64,000 nt of DNA, taken from Antrihabitans stalactiti. Lineage in GTDB: Bacteria; Actinomycetota; Actinomycetes; Mycobacteriales; Mycobacteriaceae. The stretch lies in contig NZ_VCQU01000003.1 of assembly GCF_012932915.1 (NCBI RefSeq), positions 1 to 64,000 of the forward strand, written 5' to 3'. The stretch's first letter is position 1. Each line of letters opens with the position of its first letter. This document shows positions 9,394-18,754 of this stretch, piece by piece. Both the position numbers and the translations under genes were made by a program. A model generated the notes under the pieces. That model made no database searches. It saw only the letters and a list, made by a program, of their open reading frames with translations, and was not told the origin of the DNA.

Positions 9394-10181
9394 AGGTCGG
9401 GGATCGGGATGTCGAGGTTGGGCGCGATGAGGCCGCCGTCCACCTCGAGGACCTTCCCGGTCACGTACTTGCCCGCGGGTGACGCCAGGTAGAGCGCCGC
9501 GGCTGCAATGTCTTCGGGCTCGCCGATCGCGTGCAGCGGCGTCTTGGCTTCCAGTTCAGAACGAAAGACGTCGTTCGACGCGACGATCTCGAGCGCGGAG
9601 GTCCGGATCGAGCCGGGCGCAATGGCATTCACGCGGATGCGCGGATTGAGGTCCATCGCAGCGATCCGGGTGTAGTGCGCGAGTGCGGCTTTCGCCGTCC
9701 CATAAGCCGCGAATGCCCGGCCAGGCAACCTGCCGACCGCAGACGTGATGTTGATGATCGAACCGCCACCCGCGGTGTCGAGCATCAGCGGCACAGCAGC
9801 GGTGACCAGGGCGTGCGCATTCCCGACGTTGAAGGCAAAGGCCTCGGCCATATCCGCCGGCGAGGTGTTGAGCAACGGGCGAGGCATTGCACCGCCGACG
9901 TTGTTCACCACGATGTCGAGGCGTCCGAACTGGTCGACTGCGGTCTGGGCCAATGCTGCACAAGCATCGGCGTCACTCAGGTCCGCGACGACGACGTGCG
10001 CGCGTCGACCGGTCGCCTCGATTTGCGCTGCGACCTCGGCCAGCTGCGCCTCGGTCCGCGCAGCGATGACGAGGTCGGCACCGGCCTCCGCGAAGGCGAC
10101 AGCAATCGCCGCTCCGAGACCTCTGCCTGCGCCGGTGACGATCGCGGTCTGGCCGTCGATCCTGAAGCGGTCGAGAATCAA
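9390..10181 (-). CDS. Short-chain dehydrogenase/reductase (SDR)
   Basis: A 263-residue classical SDR: NAD(P)-binding TGAGRGLG near residue 16, NNVGG near 91, the catalytic Ser followed by YGTAK near 157, and the C-terminal EVDGGL seen in FabG/3-alpha-hydroxysteroid-type enzymes. It resembles M. tuberculosis Rv0927c in length and motifs; the substrate is unknown. Its stop overlaps that of the convergent MBL-Rieske gene by 4 bp. A palindrome lies 48 bp upstream of its start and separates it from the transporter gene on the same strand. Confidence 0.88.
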   Translation of the reverse strand: MILDRFRIDGQTAIVTGAGRGLGAAIAVAFAEAGADLVIAARTEAQLAEVAAQIEATGRRAHVVVADLSDADACAALAQTAVDQFGRLDIVVNNVGGAMPRPLLNTSPADMAEAFAFNVGNAHALVTAAVPLMLDTAGGGSIINITSAVGRLPGRAFAAYGTAKAALAHYTRIAAMDLNPRIRVNAIAPGSIRTSALEIVASNDVFRSELEAKTPLHAIGEPEDIAAAALYLASPAGKYVTGKVLEVDGGLIAPNLDIPIPDL

Positions 10182-10229
10182 GGCTTCTCCTTGCCACTAG
10201 GCCTGCGAGTAACAGCACCATAGCCCCGC

Positions 10230-10281
10230 CCCCTCGTGAGTCTTTTAGGAGTCCAGGGACTCCTAAAAGACTCACGAGGGG
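10230..10281. repeat. GTGAGTCTTTT palindrome, copy 1 (25-bp perfect stem)
   Basis: Arms 10230-10254 and 10257-10281 are perfect reverse complements around a 2-base loop (AG). The outer arm reads CTCGTGAGTCTTTT and the inner arm AGGAGTCC. It lies between the 3' end of the DMT transporter gene and the 5' end of the SDR gene, both on the minus strand. The stop codon of the transporter (10272-10274) is inside its right arm. It could act as a transcription terminator, but the T runs are within the stem rather than after it. Confidence 0.9.
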
Positions 10282-11210
10282 TGGTTGGGCGTGGCGGCGA
10301 TCGCGACGGCGATGACAGCGAGCGCACAGCCGAGCAGCACGGGCACGGTCAGCGAGCGGCCGGTCGGGAAGAAGGCATCCAACGCAACCGCCCCGATCAC
10401 CTGCCCGGCCACAGCCGCCAGACCGAGCAGCAGCACCCCGATCCACCGCACGACCAACGCACCGGCCGCAATGAATGCGACGCCCAATGCGCCGCCGGTA
10501 TACAGCCACAACTCATCGGGCAGCGCCGACGGCAGCCCTCGCACGAGGAAGACACCGCACAGGACGACGACCAGCGCAACCGTGCCGACCGCGAAGTTCA
10601 GCCACGCCGCGACGAACGGACCGCCGACCGCGCCGACCTTGCCGTTGACGGCCTGCTGCCACGCGATACCGAGACCGGCCACCGCCGGAAGAATCGCGAA
10701 TACGAGGGCCGCGACGCCGGCGTCGAACTCCCCTGCACTCGCGCAGACGACCGCTGCCAGCGCCAACACCGCTCCGACCACCCGATTCCGCGTCACCGCA
10801 CCAGGGCCACCGGGTCCGATGCCCACACGGTCCACCCACAAACTGCTTGCGACTTGACCACCGATCGTTGCGACAGTGAACAACGCGACCCCGATCGTCG
10901 TGATCGTGATGCCTTGGCACGCAATGAAGAACGCGCCGGACAGGCCGCCGATGCAGTGCCATGGGCGCAACGTCCCCGCCGTGAGCGCGGACCGTACAGC
11001 GGCCAAACCCGACCGAAATCGTCGACTGAATGCCAATGCCACACAGAGCAATACGAGCCCGCCGCCGAAACTGATCGTTGCAGCGGCGACACCGTCGTCG
11101 AGCCGTCCGCCCAGGGCGCCGTTGATTCGCGCTTGCAGCACCACCGCGAGCCCGATCATGAATCCGATGAGCAGTCCAAGCCGACGACGGAACGAAGGCA
11201 GCTCGGTCAC
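10272..11210 (-). CDS. DMT-superfamily transporter, YdcZ/DUF606 type
   Basis: A 312-residue integral membrane protein with about ten hydrophobic segments in two similar halves, the pattern of YdcZ-type drug/metabolite transporters. GTG at 11210 is chosen because it overlaps the stop of the peptidase gene (GTGA); an in-frame extension to 11417 would lie inside that gene. The last codons (Pro-Ser-stop) are read from the arm of a palindrome, suggesting the natural 3' end was replaced. Substrate unknown. Confidence 0.8.
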   Translation of the reverse strand: MTELPSFRRRLGLLIGFMIGLAVVLQARINGALGGRLDDGVAAATISFGGGLVLLCVALAFSRRFRSGLAAVRSALTAGTLRPWHCIGGLSGAFFIACQGITITTIGVALFTVATIGGQVASSLWVDRVGIGPGGPGAVTRNRVVGAVLALAAVVCASAGEFDAGVAALVFAILPAVAGLGIAWQQAVNGKVGAVGGPFVAAWLNFAVGTVALVVVLCGVFLVRGLPSALPDELWLYTGGALGVAFIAAGALVVRWIGVLLLGLAAVAGQVIGAVALDAFFPTGRSLTVPVLLGCALAVIAVAIAATPNHPS

Positions 11211-12154
11211 TGGACGGCGTCGGGCGGCGCGGACCAGGTGTTGCAGTCCTGCAGCGAGTTTCGCTGCGCACCGACGGTGAACCAGTCGCCGAAGTTCTTC
11301 GGAGTGCCATGATCTGGCAGCGCGCCCGGCGCATCGCCGCGCGTGTAGTTGTCGGTGCGCGCCGCAGCCGTACTCGGCCCGTCGAAGTGGGTGCCGACGA
11401 ACATTCCGGACAAGCATTGCGCCTGCAACTCGGTCCGGCGCGACAGTTCCAGCGCTGCAGGAGTGCCGACGCCTGCGTCGCGAATCTGCGCGGTGACGAC
11501 TTGCAGTGTGCCGCTCAACTGCTGGAGATGATGGCCGTATTCGTGAGCCAGCAGGCTGACCGCGGCCGCCGGGACAGCTGCCGAACCCGCGTTCGTCGTC
11601 AGGTAACTCGACGGAACCAGGTAGATCGTCCCCTCACAGTAGAAACTGTTCTGCTCGGGTGGCCGACCGCAATCCTCGGCGGTGACCTTGTCCGTCAACA
11701 CTAACTTCGGTGCTGTGAAGGGCAATTTCAGCTGGTCGAATACCAACCGCCAGGAATCATCGAGGCACTTGGTTTCGGCGGTGAGCAGAACGGCCATCCC
11801 CTCGTCGGTCTTCGTCCAGGGCGGCAACGGACACCCGTTTCGATCCATCGAAACCGGTTGGGTCAGTGGATTCGTCGCGTTCGAGGCAATGGGGGGGACG
11901 GTCGTCGACACAACGGTCGTCGTCGTGGTGACGGTTGGAACGAAGGACGTCCGTACGGCTGACACGGTCGTCGTGACGGTAACGCTGACATGTGGCTGCG
12001 TAGACGCCATCGGTTGCGGTTCCGGTTCATCGCCGATCGAGACCACGATGCGGACCACCGCAACACCGAAGATCGCCCCCAGCGCGAGCGCGAGCGCAAG
12101 CACGGCAGGCCGAGGACCGCTGCGATGCGGTCCGGTCACGTCGATGTCCTCCAA
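11207..12154 (-). CDS. Membrane-anchored neutral zinc metallopeptidase (YpfJ type)
   Basis: A 315-residue protein with a single N-terminal membrane segment (about residues 18-40), a Thr/Val-rich linker, and a zincin domain carrying HEYGHH near residue 208 with downstream ELQAQC, typical of YpfJ-type neutral zinc peptidases. It is predicted to be anchored with the catalytic domain outside the cytoplasm. Cysteine pairs are scattered through the outer part. It is the middle gene of a minus-strand set: MFS transporter 27 bp upstream and DMT transporter overlapping by 4 bp. The substrate is unknown. Confidence 0.85.
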   Translation of the reverse strand: MEDIDVTGPHRSGPRPAVLALALALGAIFGVAVVRIVVSIGDEPEPQPMASTQPHVSVTVTTTVSAVRTSFVPTVTTTTTVVSTTVPPIASNATNPLTQPVSMDRNGCPLPPWTKTDEGMAVLLTAETKCLDDSWRLVFDQLKLPFTAPKLVLTDKVTAEDCGRPPEQNSFYCEGTIYLVPSSYLTTNAGSAAVPAAAVSLLAHEYGHHLQQLSGTLQVVTAQIRDAGVGTPAALELSRRTELQAQCLSGMFVGTHFDGPSTAAARTDNYTRGDAPGALPDHGTPKNFGDWFTVGAQRNSLQDCNTWSAPPDAVQ

Positions 12155-12181
12155 ATGCGGCGAATCGTCCTCGGCGAGAGT

Positions 12182-13405
12182 CTAGCCAGCGACCTCGGCT
12201 ACCTCGTCCGGATCGGAGTGGGTTGCCGGCAACCATTTCGGAACCAACACGGCTGTCAACAAGACGGGCACGGCCAACAGTGCCACGTTGACCGAAATCG
12301 GCAACCACACCGACCCGAGCGCGACCGCGCCGAAAACCGCAAGAGCAACCACTTCACTCAACAAGCCAGAAACGGATGTGACCGTCGCTCGCGCGGGACC
12401 CTCGATCGAGTCCTGCAGACGGGCCTCCGTGACAACCACTGCGTTGCTGATGATTCCGTAGCCCACGCCGATCGCAGCGAAACCGGCGACGCCGACAACA
12501 CCCGCACCGCCCGTGAGTGCGCCTACCGCCAGCGCCACCGCAGCGACAACCAATGCCCACGCCATCGTGGCACTTCGCATCTTCGCGGTCCTACCGGCGA
12601 GCGCCGAACCGATGAGCGTGCCTGCAACGGTGAGACCGACGAGCAACGGGATGGTCTGGGTCGACGCACCGTTCTCCTCGGCGAGCAGGCCGAAGTACTC
12701 GTCGAAGGCGGTAAAGCCGAACAGCATCGAGGCCAGCAGAACTCCCCAGCGCACGGTCGGTCGCTCGACCACCTCAGCGATACCCGTGCGCAGCATCGAG
12801 ACGTAGGTATGCAGTGGCGACCGATGTTCGTCGAGGATTGGCACAGCGTCCGCATCGTCCTCGAGATCGGCGACGGCGGCGACCGATGCCGCCTTGGCAG
12901 CAGGGGGTAACGACCAGGCAAGGCTTGCGGCGACGCCACACACTGCGACGCTGACCCAGCCGACCAGTCCGTACCCGCCCCACGCGAACAGCGGTGTGGC
13001 GGCGAGGATTCCGAGCAAGGCCCCAAACTCTGCCGCTGATCTGGCGTAACCCATCACCCGTGCGTAGTCACGCGCCGCGGACCGCGCGGTCAGCTCGTCG
13101 TACAACAGCGCTTCGAACGTCCCGGAGTCAAGCGCGCCGCCGGTCCCCCACAGCACGAAGCCGATCGCGAAACCGAGGTATGACGGAAAGACGGTCCACG
13201 CGGCGAAACCCGCACCGGTCAGGAGAGCGCCGAGCACGAGAAGCCCGCGCCGAGACACAGTGTCGGCCCAGGCGCCCGACGGCACCTCCAGCACGAACGA
13301 GGTCAACGACCAGATGACAAGCAGCGATGAAATCTGCGCAGCATCGAGCCCGTGATCGGCGAACAGAATCGCGTACAACGCGTAGAACGGGATAAGTTCG
13401 TGCAC
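12182..13405 (-). CDS. Major facilitator superfamily transporter
   Basis: A protein of 407 or more residues with about 12 hydrophobic segments and the MFS loop signature WADTVSRR between helices 2 and 3. The first usable start, GTG at 13405, gives an N-terminus beginning HELIPFYALYAILF. However, the preceding 16 codons are open and read VVRVVAYYG, which looks like the missing half of the first membrane helix; no ATG, GTG or TTG is available there. The real start may be a rarer codon, or a base may be wrong. Its substrate cannot be predicted. Confidence 0.82.
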   Translation of the reverse strand: MHELIPFYALYAILFADHGLDAAQISSLLVIWSLTSFVLEVPSGAWADTVSRRGLLVLGALLTGAGFAAWTVFPSYLGFAIGFVLWGTGGALDSGTFEALLYDELTARSAARDYARVMGYARSAAEFGALLGILAATPLFAWGGYGLVGWVSVAVCGVAASLAWSLPPAAKAASVAAVADLEDDADAVPILDEHRSPLHTYVSMLRTGIAEVVERPTVRWGVLLASMLFGFTAFDEYFGLLAEENGASTQTIPLLVGLTVAGTLIGSALAGRTAKMRSATMAWALVVAAVALAVGALTGGAGVVGVAGFAAIGVGYGIISNAVVVTEARLQDSIEGPARATVTSVSGLLSEVVALAVFGAVALGSVWLPISVNVALLAVPVLLTAVLVPKWLPATHSDPDEVAEVAG

Positions 13406-13542
13406 GCCGTAATACGCAACGACGCGAACGACAAGTGATCGGTTGTTAGAGCGTCAAGTCTCGCCGGCAGAGAATCGCATTCGTCAACTGTGGCAATGCA
13501 GCACTGTCGCGTCAAGAGACTTTCACCCTGGAGGCGACACCG

Positions 13543-14484
13543 ATGCCATTGATCCGCACCGAACGTGACGGGCGTGTACTCACAGCGATCATCGACAATC
13601 CGCCGCACAACTTTCTGACGGCGGGCGCGATGGACGAGTTGCACGAATTGCTCCTCGGTCTGCAGGACGACAACAGCATCGGCGCCATCGTGCTCACCAG
13701 TGCGTTGGACGGAATCTTCATCTCTCATTTCGACGTCGCGGAGATCTCGGCGGGGACCGAAGGGCTTCCCGAAGTTGCCGTCTCACGGTCGGCGGCGAGT
13801 GCGACCCTGCGGATGCAGAGCGCGTTGGAACGCATACCCGGCGCCCGTAACGCGATCGGCAAGACGCCTGCGGCGGGCGTATCGGGATTGCTTCGCTTCC
13901 ACGAAACCTGCGCATTGATCCAGTCGATCGACAAGGTTGTGATTGCCGCGATCAACGGTCGTGCATTGGGCGGTGGCTCCGAACTCGCCCTGTCCTGCGA
14001 TATCCGAATCATGGCCGACGGCGAGTTTCAGATCGGACAACCGGAAGTCCTATTGGGAATCATCCCTGGTGGTGGCGGTACTCAGCGCCTCCCGCGCGCT
14101 GTCGGTCCTGCTCGCGCACTCGAGTTGATGCTCGACGGGAGGCCGATCCTGCCCGCCGAGGCGCTCGAGATCGGCTACGTCAACTACGTGGTTGCACCGA
14201 GCGAATTCGCCGAGTTCGTCGGCGCAACGGCGCAACGCCTTGCTCGCCGCCCGCGTGCCGCCGTCGCGGCGATCAAACACGCCGTCAACGGTGACCAAGC
14301 ACTGGCCAAGGGACTGCACACCGAGCGGTCGGCGTTCCTGGCGGTCGGCTCCACCAAGGCAGCGCGCGGAGCAATGAAGGCCTACCTTGCCCATTTGGAC
14401 GGCCTGGAAGCCCGCGGCGAACAGCTCACCCCCGAAACACTGCAAGCTTGGATCGACGGCACCGCGTTCGACTTCTCCGACTGA
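13543..14484 (+). CDS. Enoyl-CoA hydratase/isomerase (crotonase) family protein
   Basis: A 313-residue crotonase-fold protein: N-terminal strands RDGRVLTAIIDNPPHNFLT, the oxyanion segment GRALGGGSELALSCD near residue 142, and GQPEVLLGIIPGGGGTQRLP near 166. The family acts on acyl-CoA thioesters in beta-oxidation or related pathways. There is an extra segment of about 30 residues after the first oxyanion loop (IPGARNAIGKTPAAGVSG), so the exact reaction is uncertain. TGGAGG precedes the ATG. It stands alone between divergent MFS and convergent repeat-protein genes. Confidence 0.85.
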   Translation: MPLIRTERDGRVLTAIIDNPPHNFLTAGAMDELHELLLGLQDDNSIGAIVLTSALDGIFISHFDVAEISAGTEGLPEVAVSRSAASATLRMQSALERIPGARNAIGKTPAAGVSGLLRFHETCALIQSIDKVVIAAINGRALGGGSELALSCDIRIMADGEFQIGQPEVLLGIIPGGGGTQRLPRAVGPARALELMLDGRPILPAEALEIGYVNYVVAPSEFAEFVGATAQRLARRPRAAVAAIKHAVNGDQALAKGLHTERSAFLAVGSTKAARGAMKAYLAHLDGLEARGEQLTPETLQAWIDGTAFDFSD

Positions 14485-14487
14485 CGG

Positions 14488-15030
14488 CTACTTCTTTCGA
14501 TCCTTAACGTCTGAGTCGACATCGACGGGCGGCTCCGTCGCATTGCTTGCTGCGCTCAGCCGCCCGAGGCCGGGGATCGAGCCGGCGAGATTGCGGACTG
14601 GGTCGACAGCACCGGAGATCCGCTGCGCGGACCCGTCGAGCCCTCGCATCGGGTTGTTGATGGCTTCGATGATCGGCGCCATTCTCGTCATCTGGTCGAG
14701 GGCGTCGACCAGCTGATCCAGCGTTCCACCTGCGTCGAGTACTTGGTCGAGCAGTCCGTGCTCGGCCAACAGCCTGTCAAGGATCCCGCCTTCGGCGAGA
14801 ATTCGATCGATCGGGCCGCCCGGAGCCATGATCCGGTCGAGTTGCCCGTCCTCCTCGAGCATCCGGTCGATGGCCTGACCGGCGGGGCGGTCGCTGCTCG
14901 TCGCCTCGGCCAGTTGGACGATGAAGCGCGACGGTCCGCGCGGACCGACCAGCTTGGCCATCCCGGCCGCTGTTTCGCCGACCGCCGCGGCGAAACGAAC
15001 AGGGGCCGCCACGATATCGAACAGGTTCAT
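14488..15030 (-). CDS. Conserved protein with tandem ten-residue Leu/Asp repeats
   Basis: A 180-residue protein, start set at ATG 15030 (MNLFDIVAAPVRF); the longer frame would need a TTG at 15048. The centre contains about six consecutive near-decapeptide repeats of the form [ILV]-D-[RQ]-[IVL]-L-A-E-G-G (for example IDRILAEGG, LDRLLAEHG). The regular Leu/Asp/Gly spacing suggests a short solenoid or amphipathic stack. No catalytic motif or signal peptide is evident. It lies 42 bp downstream of serS on the same strand and may be co-transcribed. Function unknown. Confidence 0.75.
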   Translation of the reverse strand: MNLFDIVAAPVRFAAAVGETAAGMAKLVGPRGPSRFIVQLAEATSSDRPAGQAIDRMLEEDGQLDRIMAPGGPIDRILAEGGILDRLLAEHGLLDQVLDAGGTLDQLVDALDQMTRMAPIIEAINNPMRGLDGSAQRISGAVDPVRNLAGSIPGLGRLSAASNATEPPVDVDSDVKDRKK

Positions 15031-15072
15031 GGGCTGGACCTTACTCAATTCGGGCCCTGACCAGGGTCGTTA

Positions 15073-16326
15073 TCAGCGCAGGACGTCGGTCCCGACGAAT
15101 GGCACGAGCGCCTCGGGTACGCGGACCGAACCGTCTGCCTGCTGGTGGTTTTCGAGAATCGCGACGATCCAGCGTGTGGTCGCCAGGGTCCCGTTGAGCG
15201 TCGCGGCGGTCTGGGGCTTGCCGTTCTCATCGCGGTAGCGGACCGAAAGGCGGCGCGCCTGGAAGGTCGTGCAATTCGATGTCGACGTCAGTTCGCGGTA
15301 GGTCTGTTGCGTCGGCACCCATGCTTCGCAATCGAACTTTCGCGCTGCCGACGAGCCGAGATCCCCAGCGGCGACATCGATCACGCGGTACGGCACCTCG
15401 ACCGCGGCAAGCATGTCGCGCTCCCAGCCCAACAGCCGCTGGTGCTCGGCGTCGGCATCCTCCGGCCTGCAGTAGGTGAACATCTCGACCTTGTCGAACT
15501 GATGCACCCGGATGATGCCGCGCGTGTCTTTACCGTGGCTTCCCGCTTCCCGGCGGAAGCACGACGACCAGCCCGCGTACCGCTTCGGACCCGCGCTCAG
15601 GTCCAGGATCTCGCCCGAGTGATAACCGGCGAGGGGCACTTCCGAGGTCCCGACGAGGTAGAGGTCTTCGTCGTCGAGGTGGTAGATCTCCGCCGAATGC
15701 GCGCCGAGAAAGCCTGTGCCCGCCATGATTTCAGGGCGCACGAGGACCGGCGGAATCATCATGGTGAAACCGTTGGCGATGGCTTTCTGCGCAGCGAGCT
15801 GCAATAGCCCGAGTTGGAGCATCGCGCCGAAGCCCGTGAGGAAATAGAACCGCGCACCCGAAACCTTCGCACCGCGCTCGATGTCGATGAGGTTGAGCGA
15901 CTCCCCCAGCTCGAGGTGGTCCTTCGGCTCGAAATCGAACGTCGGCAGCTCGCCTACCGTGTCCAGCAGTACGAAGTCGGCCTCGCCGCCGGCAGGCGCA
16001 CCGTCCTGAACGACGTTGGATATTGCGCGATGGGCGGCGTCGAGCGCGGCGTCTGCTTCGGTCTGCGCTGCTTCGGCTTCTTTGACCTTGGCCGCAAGCT
16101 CCTGCGCTCCGGCAAGCAAGCCGGCACGCTGCTCGGGACTGGCTTTGCCGACCTGTTTGCTCAGTGTCTTCTGTTCCGCCCGCAGGTTGTCCGCGGCTGC
16201 GACAGCCGCTCGACGCGCTGCGTCCGCCTCCAACAGGGCGTCGACGTGCGCTGGGTTCTCCCCCCGCGCGCGCTGCGACGCGCGGACCACGTCCGGGTTT
16301 TCGCGCAGGAATCTCAGGTCGATCAC
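15073..16326 (-). CDS. serS: Seryl-tRNA synthetase
   Basis: Class II aminoacyl-tRNA synthetase of 417 residues that charges tRNA-Ser. The start is GTG 16326, giving [14 protein letters not shown]; the frame extends further upstream but only through the ankyrin gene. The N-terminal 110 residues are the long-arm coiled coil that grips tRNA-Ser; the class II core follows, with [14 protein letters not shown], the motif 2 region [15 protein letters not shown], and the motif 3 segment [18 protein letters not shown] near the C-terminus. It corresponds to Rv3834c and is 34 bp downstream of the ankyrin gene. Confidence 0.97.
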   Translation of the reverse strand: MIDLRFLRENPDVVRASQRARGENPAHVDALLEADAARRAAVAAADNLRAEQKTLSKQVGKASPEQRAGLLAGAQELAAKVKEAEAAQTEADAALDAAHRAISNVVQDGAPAGGEADFVLLDTVGELPTFDFEPKDHLELGESLNLIDIERGAKVSGARFYFLTGFGAMLQLGLLQLAAQKAIANGFTMMIPPVLVRPEIMAGTGFLGAHSAEIYHLDDEDLYLVGTSEVPLAGYHSGEILDLSAGPKRYAGWSSCFRREAGSHGKDTRGIIRVHQFDKVEMFTYCRPEDADAEHQRLLGWERDMLAAVEVPYRVIDVAAGDLGSSAARKFDCEAWVPTQQTYRELTSTSNCTTFQARRLSVRYRDENGKPQTAATLNGTLATTRWIVAILENHQQADGSVRVPEALVPFVGTDVLR

Positions 16327-16360
16327 CTGAAAGACCCTACCTACGCCGTGGGCGTGACTC

Positions 16361-16738
16361 TTACTTGCGCCACTTCTCGACCAAGTCGGTCCGGCCGAAC
16401 ATCTCCGCGATCTCGATCGCGCTCGGCTGCCCGACTGCCGGATCGGCGCCCGCGGACAGCAGGGCGTTGAGCACCTCTTCGTTGCCCTTGAATACGACGC
16501 CACCCAACGGGGTCTGGCCACTCTCGTTGGCCAGGTTCGGGTCCGCGCCGCGCTCGATGAGCGCACGGACCGCGTCGGCGTGCCCGTGGTAGGCCGAGAG
16601 CATCAGCAATGTGTCGCCGTTTTCGTTCGACAGATCAACGGCCACACCGGAATCCACGGCCTTGGCAAGTCCGGCCGCATCACCGTCTCGGGCGAGGTCG
16701 AACAGCGGATCGTCGGCATTGTCGGTGTCTTCTGTCAT
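16361..16738 (-). CDS. Small ankyrin-repeat protein
   Basis: A 125-residue acidic protein with about three ankyrin repeats: residues 41-73 ([31 protein letters not shown]) are canonical, and flanking units are more divergent. Such small ankyrin proteins bind other proteins; no partner is evident. It immediately precedes serS on the minus strand. A promoter shared with the divergent septum-formation gene must lie within the 77-bp gap 16739-16815. Confidence 0.85.
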   Translation of the reverse strand: MTEDTDNADDPLFDLARDGDAAGLAKAVDSGVAVDLSNENGDTLLMLSAYHGHADAVRALIERGADPNLANESGQTPLGGVVFKGNEEVLNALLSAGADPAVGQPSAIEIAEMFGRTDLVEKWRK

Positions 16739-16815
16739 GAGTTGTCACGGTACCGCGAGCGGAGCGAGCACATACAACTGCGCGATGCGATCCGGACCGG
16801 GCATTATGGAACCCG

Positions 16816-17919
16816 ATGTCCGAAGACGATGCAGTACAAGAGCCCACGCCAGATCCGCCGGAGTCGGCGCACGACGACGAGACGTCGAGGCGACACATGT
16901 CGGCATCGACGACGCGGCGAGTGCTCGCCGCGGTCGCGATCGGAGCCATCGTCGCGGCAATCGCGACGATCTTCATCGCGGGCGGGTTCCGTAAGGATCA
17001 CGACCTCACCACTCGCCCACCGGGCGAAAAGGTCGACTCCACCGGTGCGGTCGCAGGCGAGGCGTTCGGCACAGCGAAACAGGGCGAATGCCTGACGTGG
17101 ACAGCAGTCGATGCGAGCGATATCGGCAAGGTCGACTGCAGCGAACCGCACCAGTTCGAGGTGGCCGCAGAGATCGATCTCAGCGAGTACCCGGGCAGCG
17201 AATTCGGCCCAGGGTCGAAATTCCCGGGGGTTCTGCGGTTCACGGAACTGCAGTCCGAGCACTGCCTGCCCGCCGTCCAGCAATATCTTTCGTCGCATTT
17301 CGATCCCAAGGGGAAATTCGACGTCGGGCTCATCAACCCCGGCGAGGGCGGCTGGGCGGCCGGTGAGCGAACGCTGCGTTGCGGACTGAAATTCGCCAAA
17401 ACCAACGGTGAGTATCTGCCGATCACGGGTCCGGTAACCGGTCAAGATCAATCCAAGGTCTGGGACACGGGCATCTGCATCGGGATCAGCCAGAATTTGC
17501 CAACCGACCCGGTGGATTGCGCCAAGCCGCACGCATTCGAGGTCGCGGGAGTGGTCGATCTCGCGGCGCAGTTCCAGGGCGCGCCGCCGTCGGTCGAGGA
17601 TCAGGACAAGTTCCTGGCCGAGACCTGCGCGAAGACCGTCGACCAGTATCTCGGGTCGCCCGACGCGCTGCGCAACAAGACGTTGACGCTGTTTCCCGAC
17701 GAAGCGCTCAGCGCCGAAAGTTGGCTGTCCGGAAGCCGCAAGGTGAATTGCTTCATCGGTAAGGGAGCAACCGAGGGCTTCGCGCCGATCGTCAACTCGG
17801 CCAAGGGCGACATCCTCATCGACGGCCAGCCGCCTGTGCCGCCACCGCCGGTGCCCGAGGGCCGGTCGTTGCCTACGCCGCTGCCTGGCGCTCCGGCGCC
17901 AACCACCGCACCGCGCTGA
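16816..17919 (+). CDS. Membrane-anchored septum formation family protein (Rv3835-like)
   Basis: A 367-residue protein with an acidic cytoplasmic N-terminus, one membrane helix (about residues 36-56, VLAAVAIGAIVAAIATIFIA), and an outer part with two related halves, each with a Cys-rich GECLTW / GICIGI entry, a DC..PH.FEV motif (DCSEPHQFEV, DCAKPHAFEV) and a later Cys, the pattern of the septum-formation domain family. A Pro-rich tail ends it. It sits 2 bp from the metallopeptidase gene, as Rv3835-Rv3836 do. Its precise role in division is not established by the sequence. Confidence 0.85.
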   Translation: MSEDDAVQEPTPDPPESAHDDETSRRHMSASTTRRVLAAVAIGAIVAAIATIFIAGGFRKDHDLTTRPPGEKVDSTGAVAGEAFGTAKQGECLTWTAVDASDIGKVDCSEPHQFEVAAEIDLSEYPGSEFGPGSKFPGVLRFTELQSEHCLPAVQQYLSSHFDPKGKFDVGLINPGEGGWAAGERTLRCGLKFAKTNGEYLPITGPVTGQDQSKVWDTGICIGISQNLPTDPVDCAKPHAFEVAGVVDLAAQFQGAPPSVEDQDKFLAETCAKTVDQYLGSPDALRNKTLTLFPDEALSAESWLSGSRKVNCFIGKGATEGFAPIVNSAKGDILIDGQPPVPPPPVPEGRSLPTPLPGAPAPTTAPR

Positions 17920-17921
17920 CC

Positions 17922-18272
17922 ATGCCGGTTCCGATGTCACCCGATCGCTTCGAGGAGCTGGTCGGCGACGCGCTCGACCTCATCCCGCCGGAGTTGGCGA
18001 GCGCGATCGACAACGTGGTTGTGCTGGTCGAACCACGAAACGACGAAGATCCGGGGTTGCTCGGGCTCTATCACGGGACTGCGCTCACGCACCGAGACAG
18101 TCATTACGGCGGCGCGCTGCCCGACACGATCACCATCTATCGCGAAACCATCCTGGCGGTGTGCCGGAACGAGGAAGAGGTAGTCCGCGAGGTCGCGGTG
18201 ACCGTGATTCATGAAATCGGGCACTACTTCGGCATCGACGAGGATCGCCTCCACAGTCTGGGATGGGGTTAA
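17922..18272 (+). CDS. Zincin-like metallopeptidase (Rv3836-like)
   Basis: A 116-residue cytosolic minimal zincin of the PF06262 type, with the zinc motif HEIGHYFGID near residue 91 (HExxHxxxxD; Asp could be the third ligand). It follows the septum-formation gene by 2 bp and is probably co-transcribed. Physiological substrate unknown. Confidence 0.88.
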   Translation: MPVPMSPDRFEELVGDALDLIPPELASAIDNVVVLVEPRNDEDPGLLGLYHGTALTHRDSHYGGALPDTITIYRETILAVCRNEEEVVREVAVTVIHEIGHYFGIDEDRLHSLGWG

Positions 18273-18430
18273 ATAGCTGTTGGGGGAATTTCTTGGACCC
18301 CGATGGAACCGATGGGGGTTTCGGCGCGTCCAAGTTGATCGAGGGGGAAATCTCGGTGGTCCGCCATGGGGACCGGTTGTACAGGCCGGTCCGACACCAC
18401 ATCGCATCGCGCAAGAAGGAGCCTGACGCT

Positions 18431-18739
18431 ATGGGCGAAATAGTCGTCGTACCCGAAATCATGTTGGCGGCCGCCGCGGAACTCGACGCACTTGCTGCGC
18501 GACTGCAGGCTGCCGTCGCGCTCAACGCACCCATGACCCACGTTGCACCCGCAGGCAGCGAAGAGGTCTCCATCATGGCGGCCTCGTACTTCAATCGCGC
18601 AGCGTCGACGCACGATACTGCCGCTGCACAGAGCATTGCCGAGTTACAGCTCGCCGCAAATACCATTCGCAGCCAAGTTGCGGCCTACGTCGCAGAAGAC
18701 CTCGCGCACGCGGCCAGCCTCGCGGCAACACCGATCTGA
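18431..18739 (+). CDS. PE-family protein (ESX substrate)
   Basis: A 102-residue PE-domain protein. PE proteins form helical hairpins that pair with PPE proteins and leave the cell by type VII secretion. It starts MGEIVVVPEIM, with an Ala-rich helical hairpin following. The C-terminal VAAYVAEDLAHAASL is close to the YxxxD/E export signal position (YVAED). GGAG precedes the ATG by about 8 bp. It is 15 bp upstream of the PPE gene. The preceding 158 bp (18273-18430) contain no gene and probably its leader and promoter. Confidence 0.85.
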   Translation: MGEIVVVPEIMLAAAAELDALAARLQAAVALNAPMTHVAPAGSEEVSIMAASYFNRAASTHDTAAAQSIAELQLAANTIRSQVAAYVAEDLAHAASLAATPI

Positions 18740-18754
18740 CGGGGGATTTCGATC

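Noticed and set aside
15073..16566. serS start upstream of GTG 16326
   Set aside because: The longer frame passes through the ankyrin gene and gives an N-terminus unlike any seryl-tRNA synthetase.
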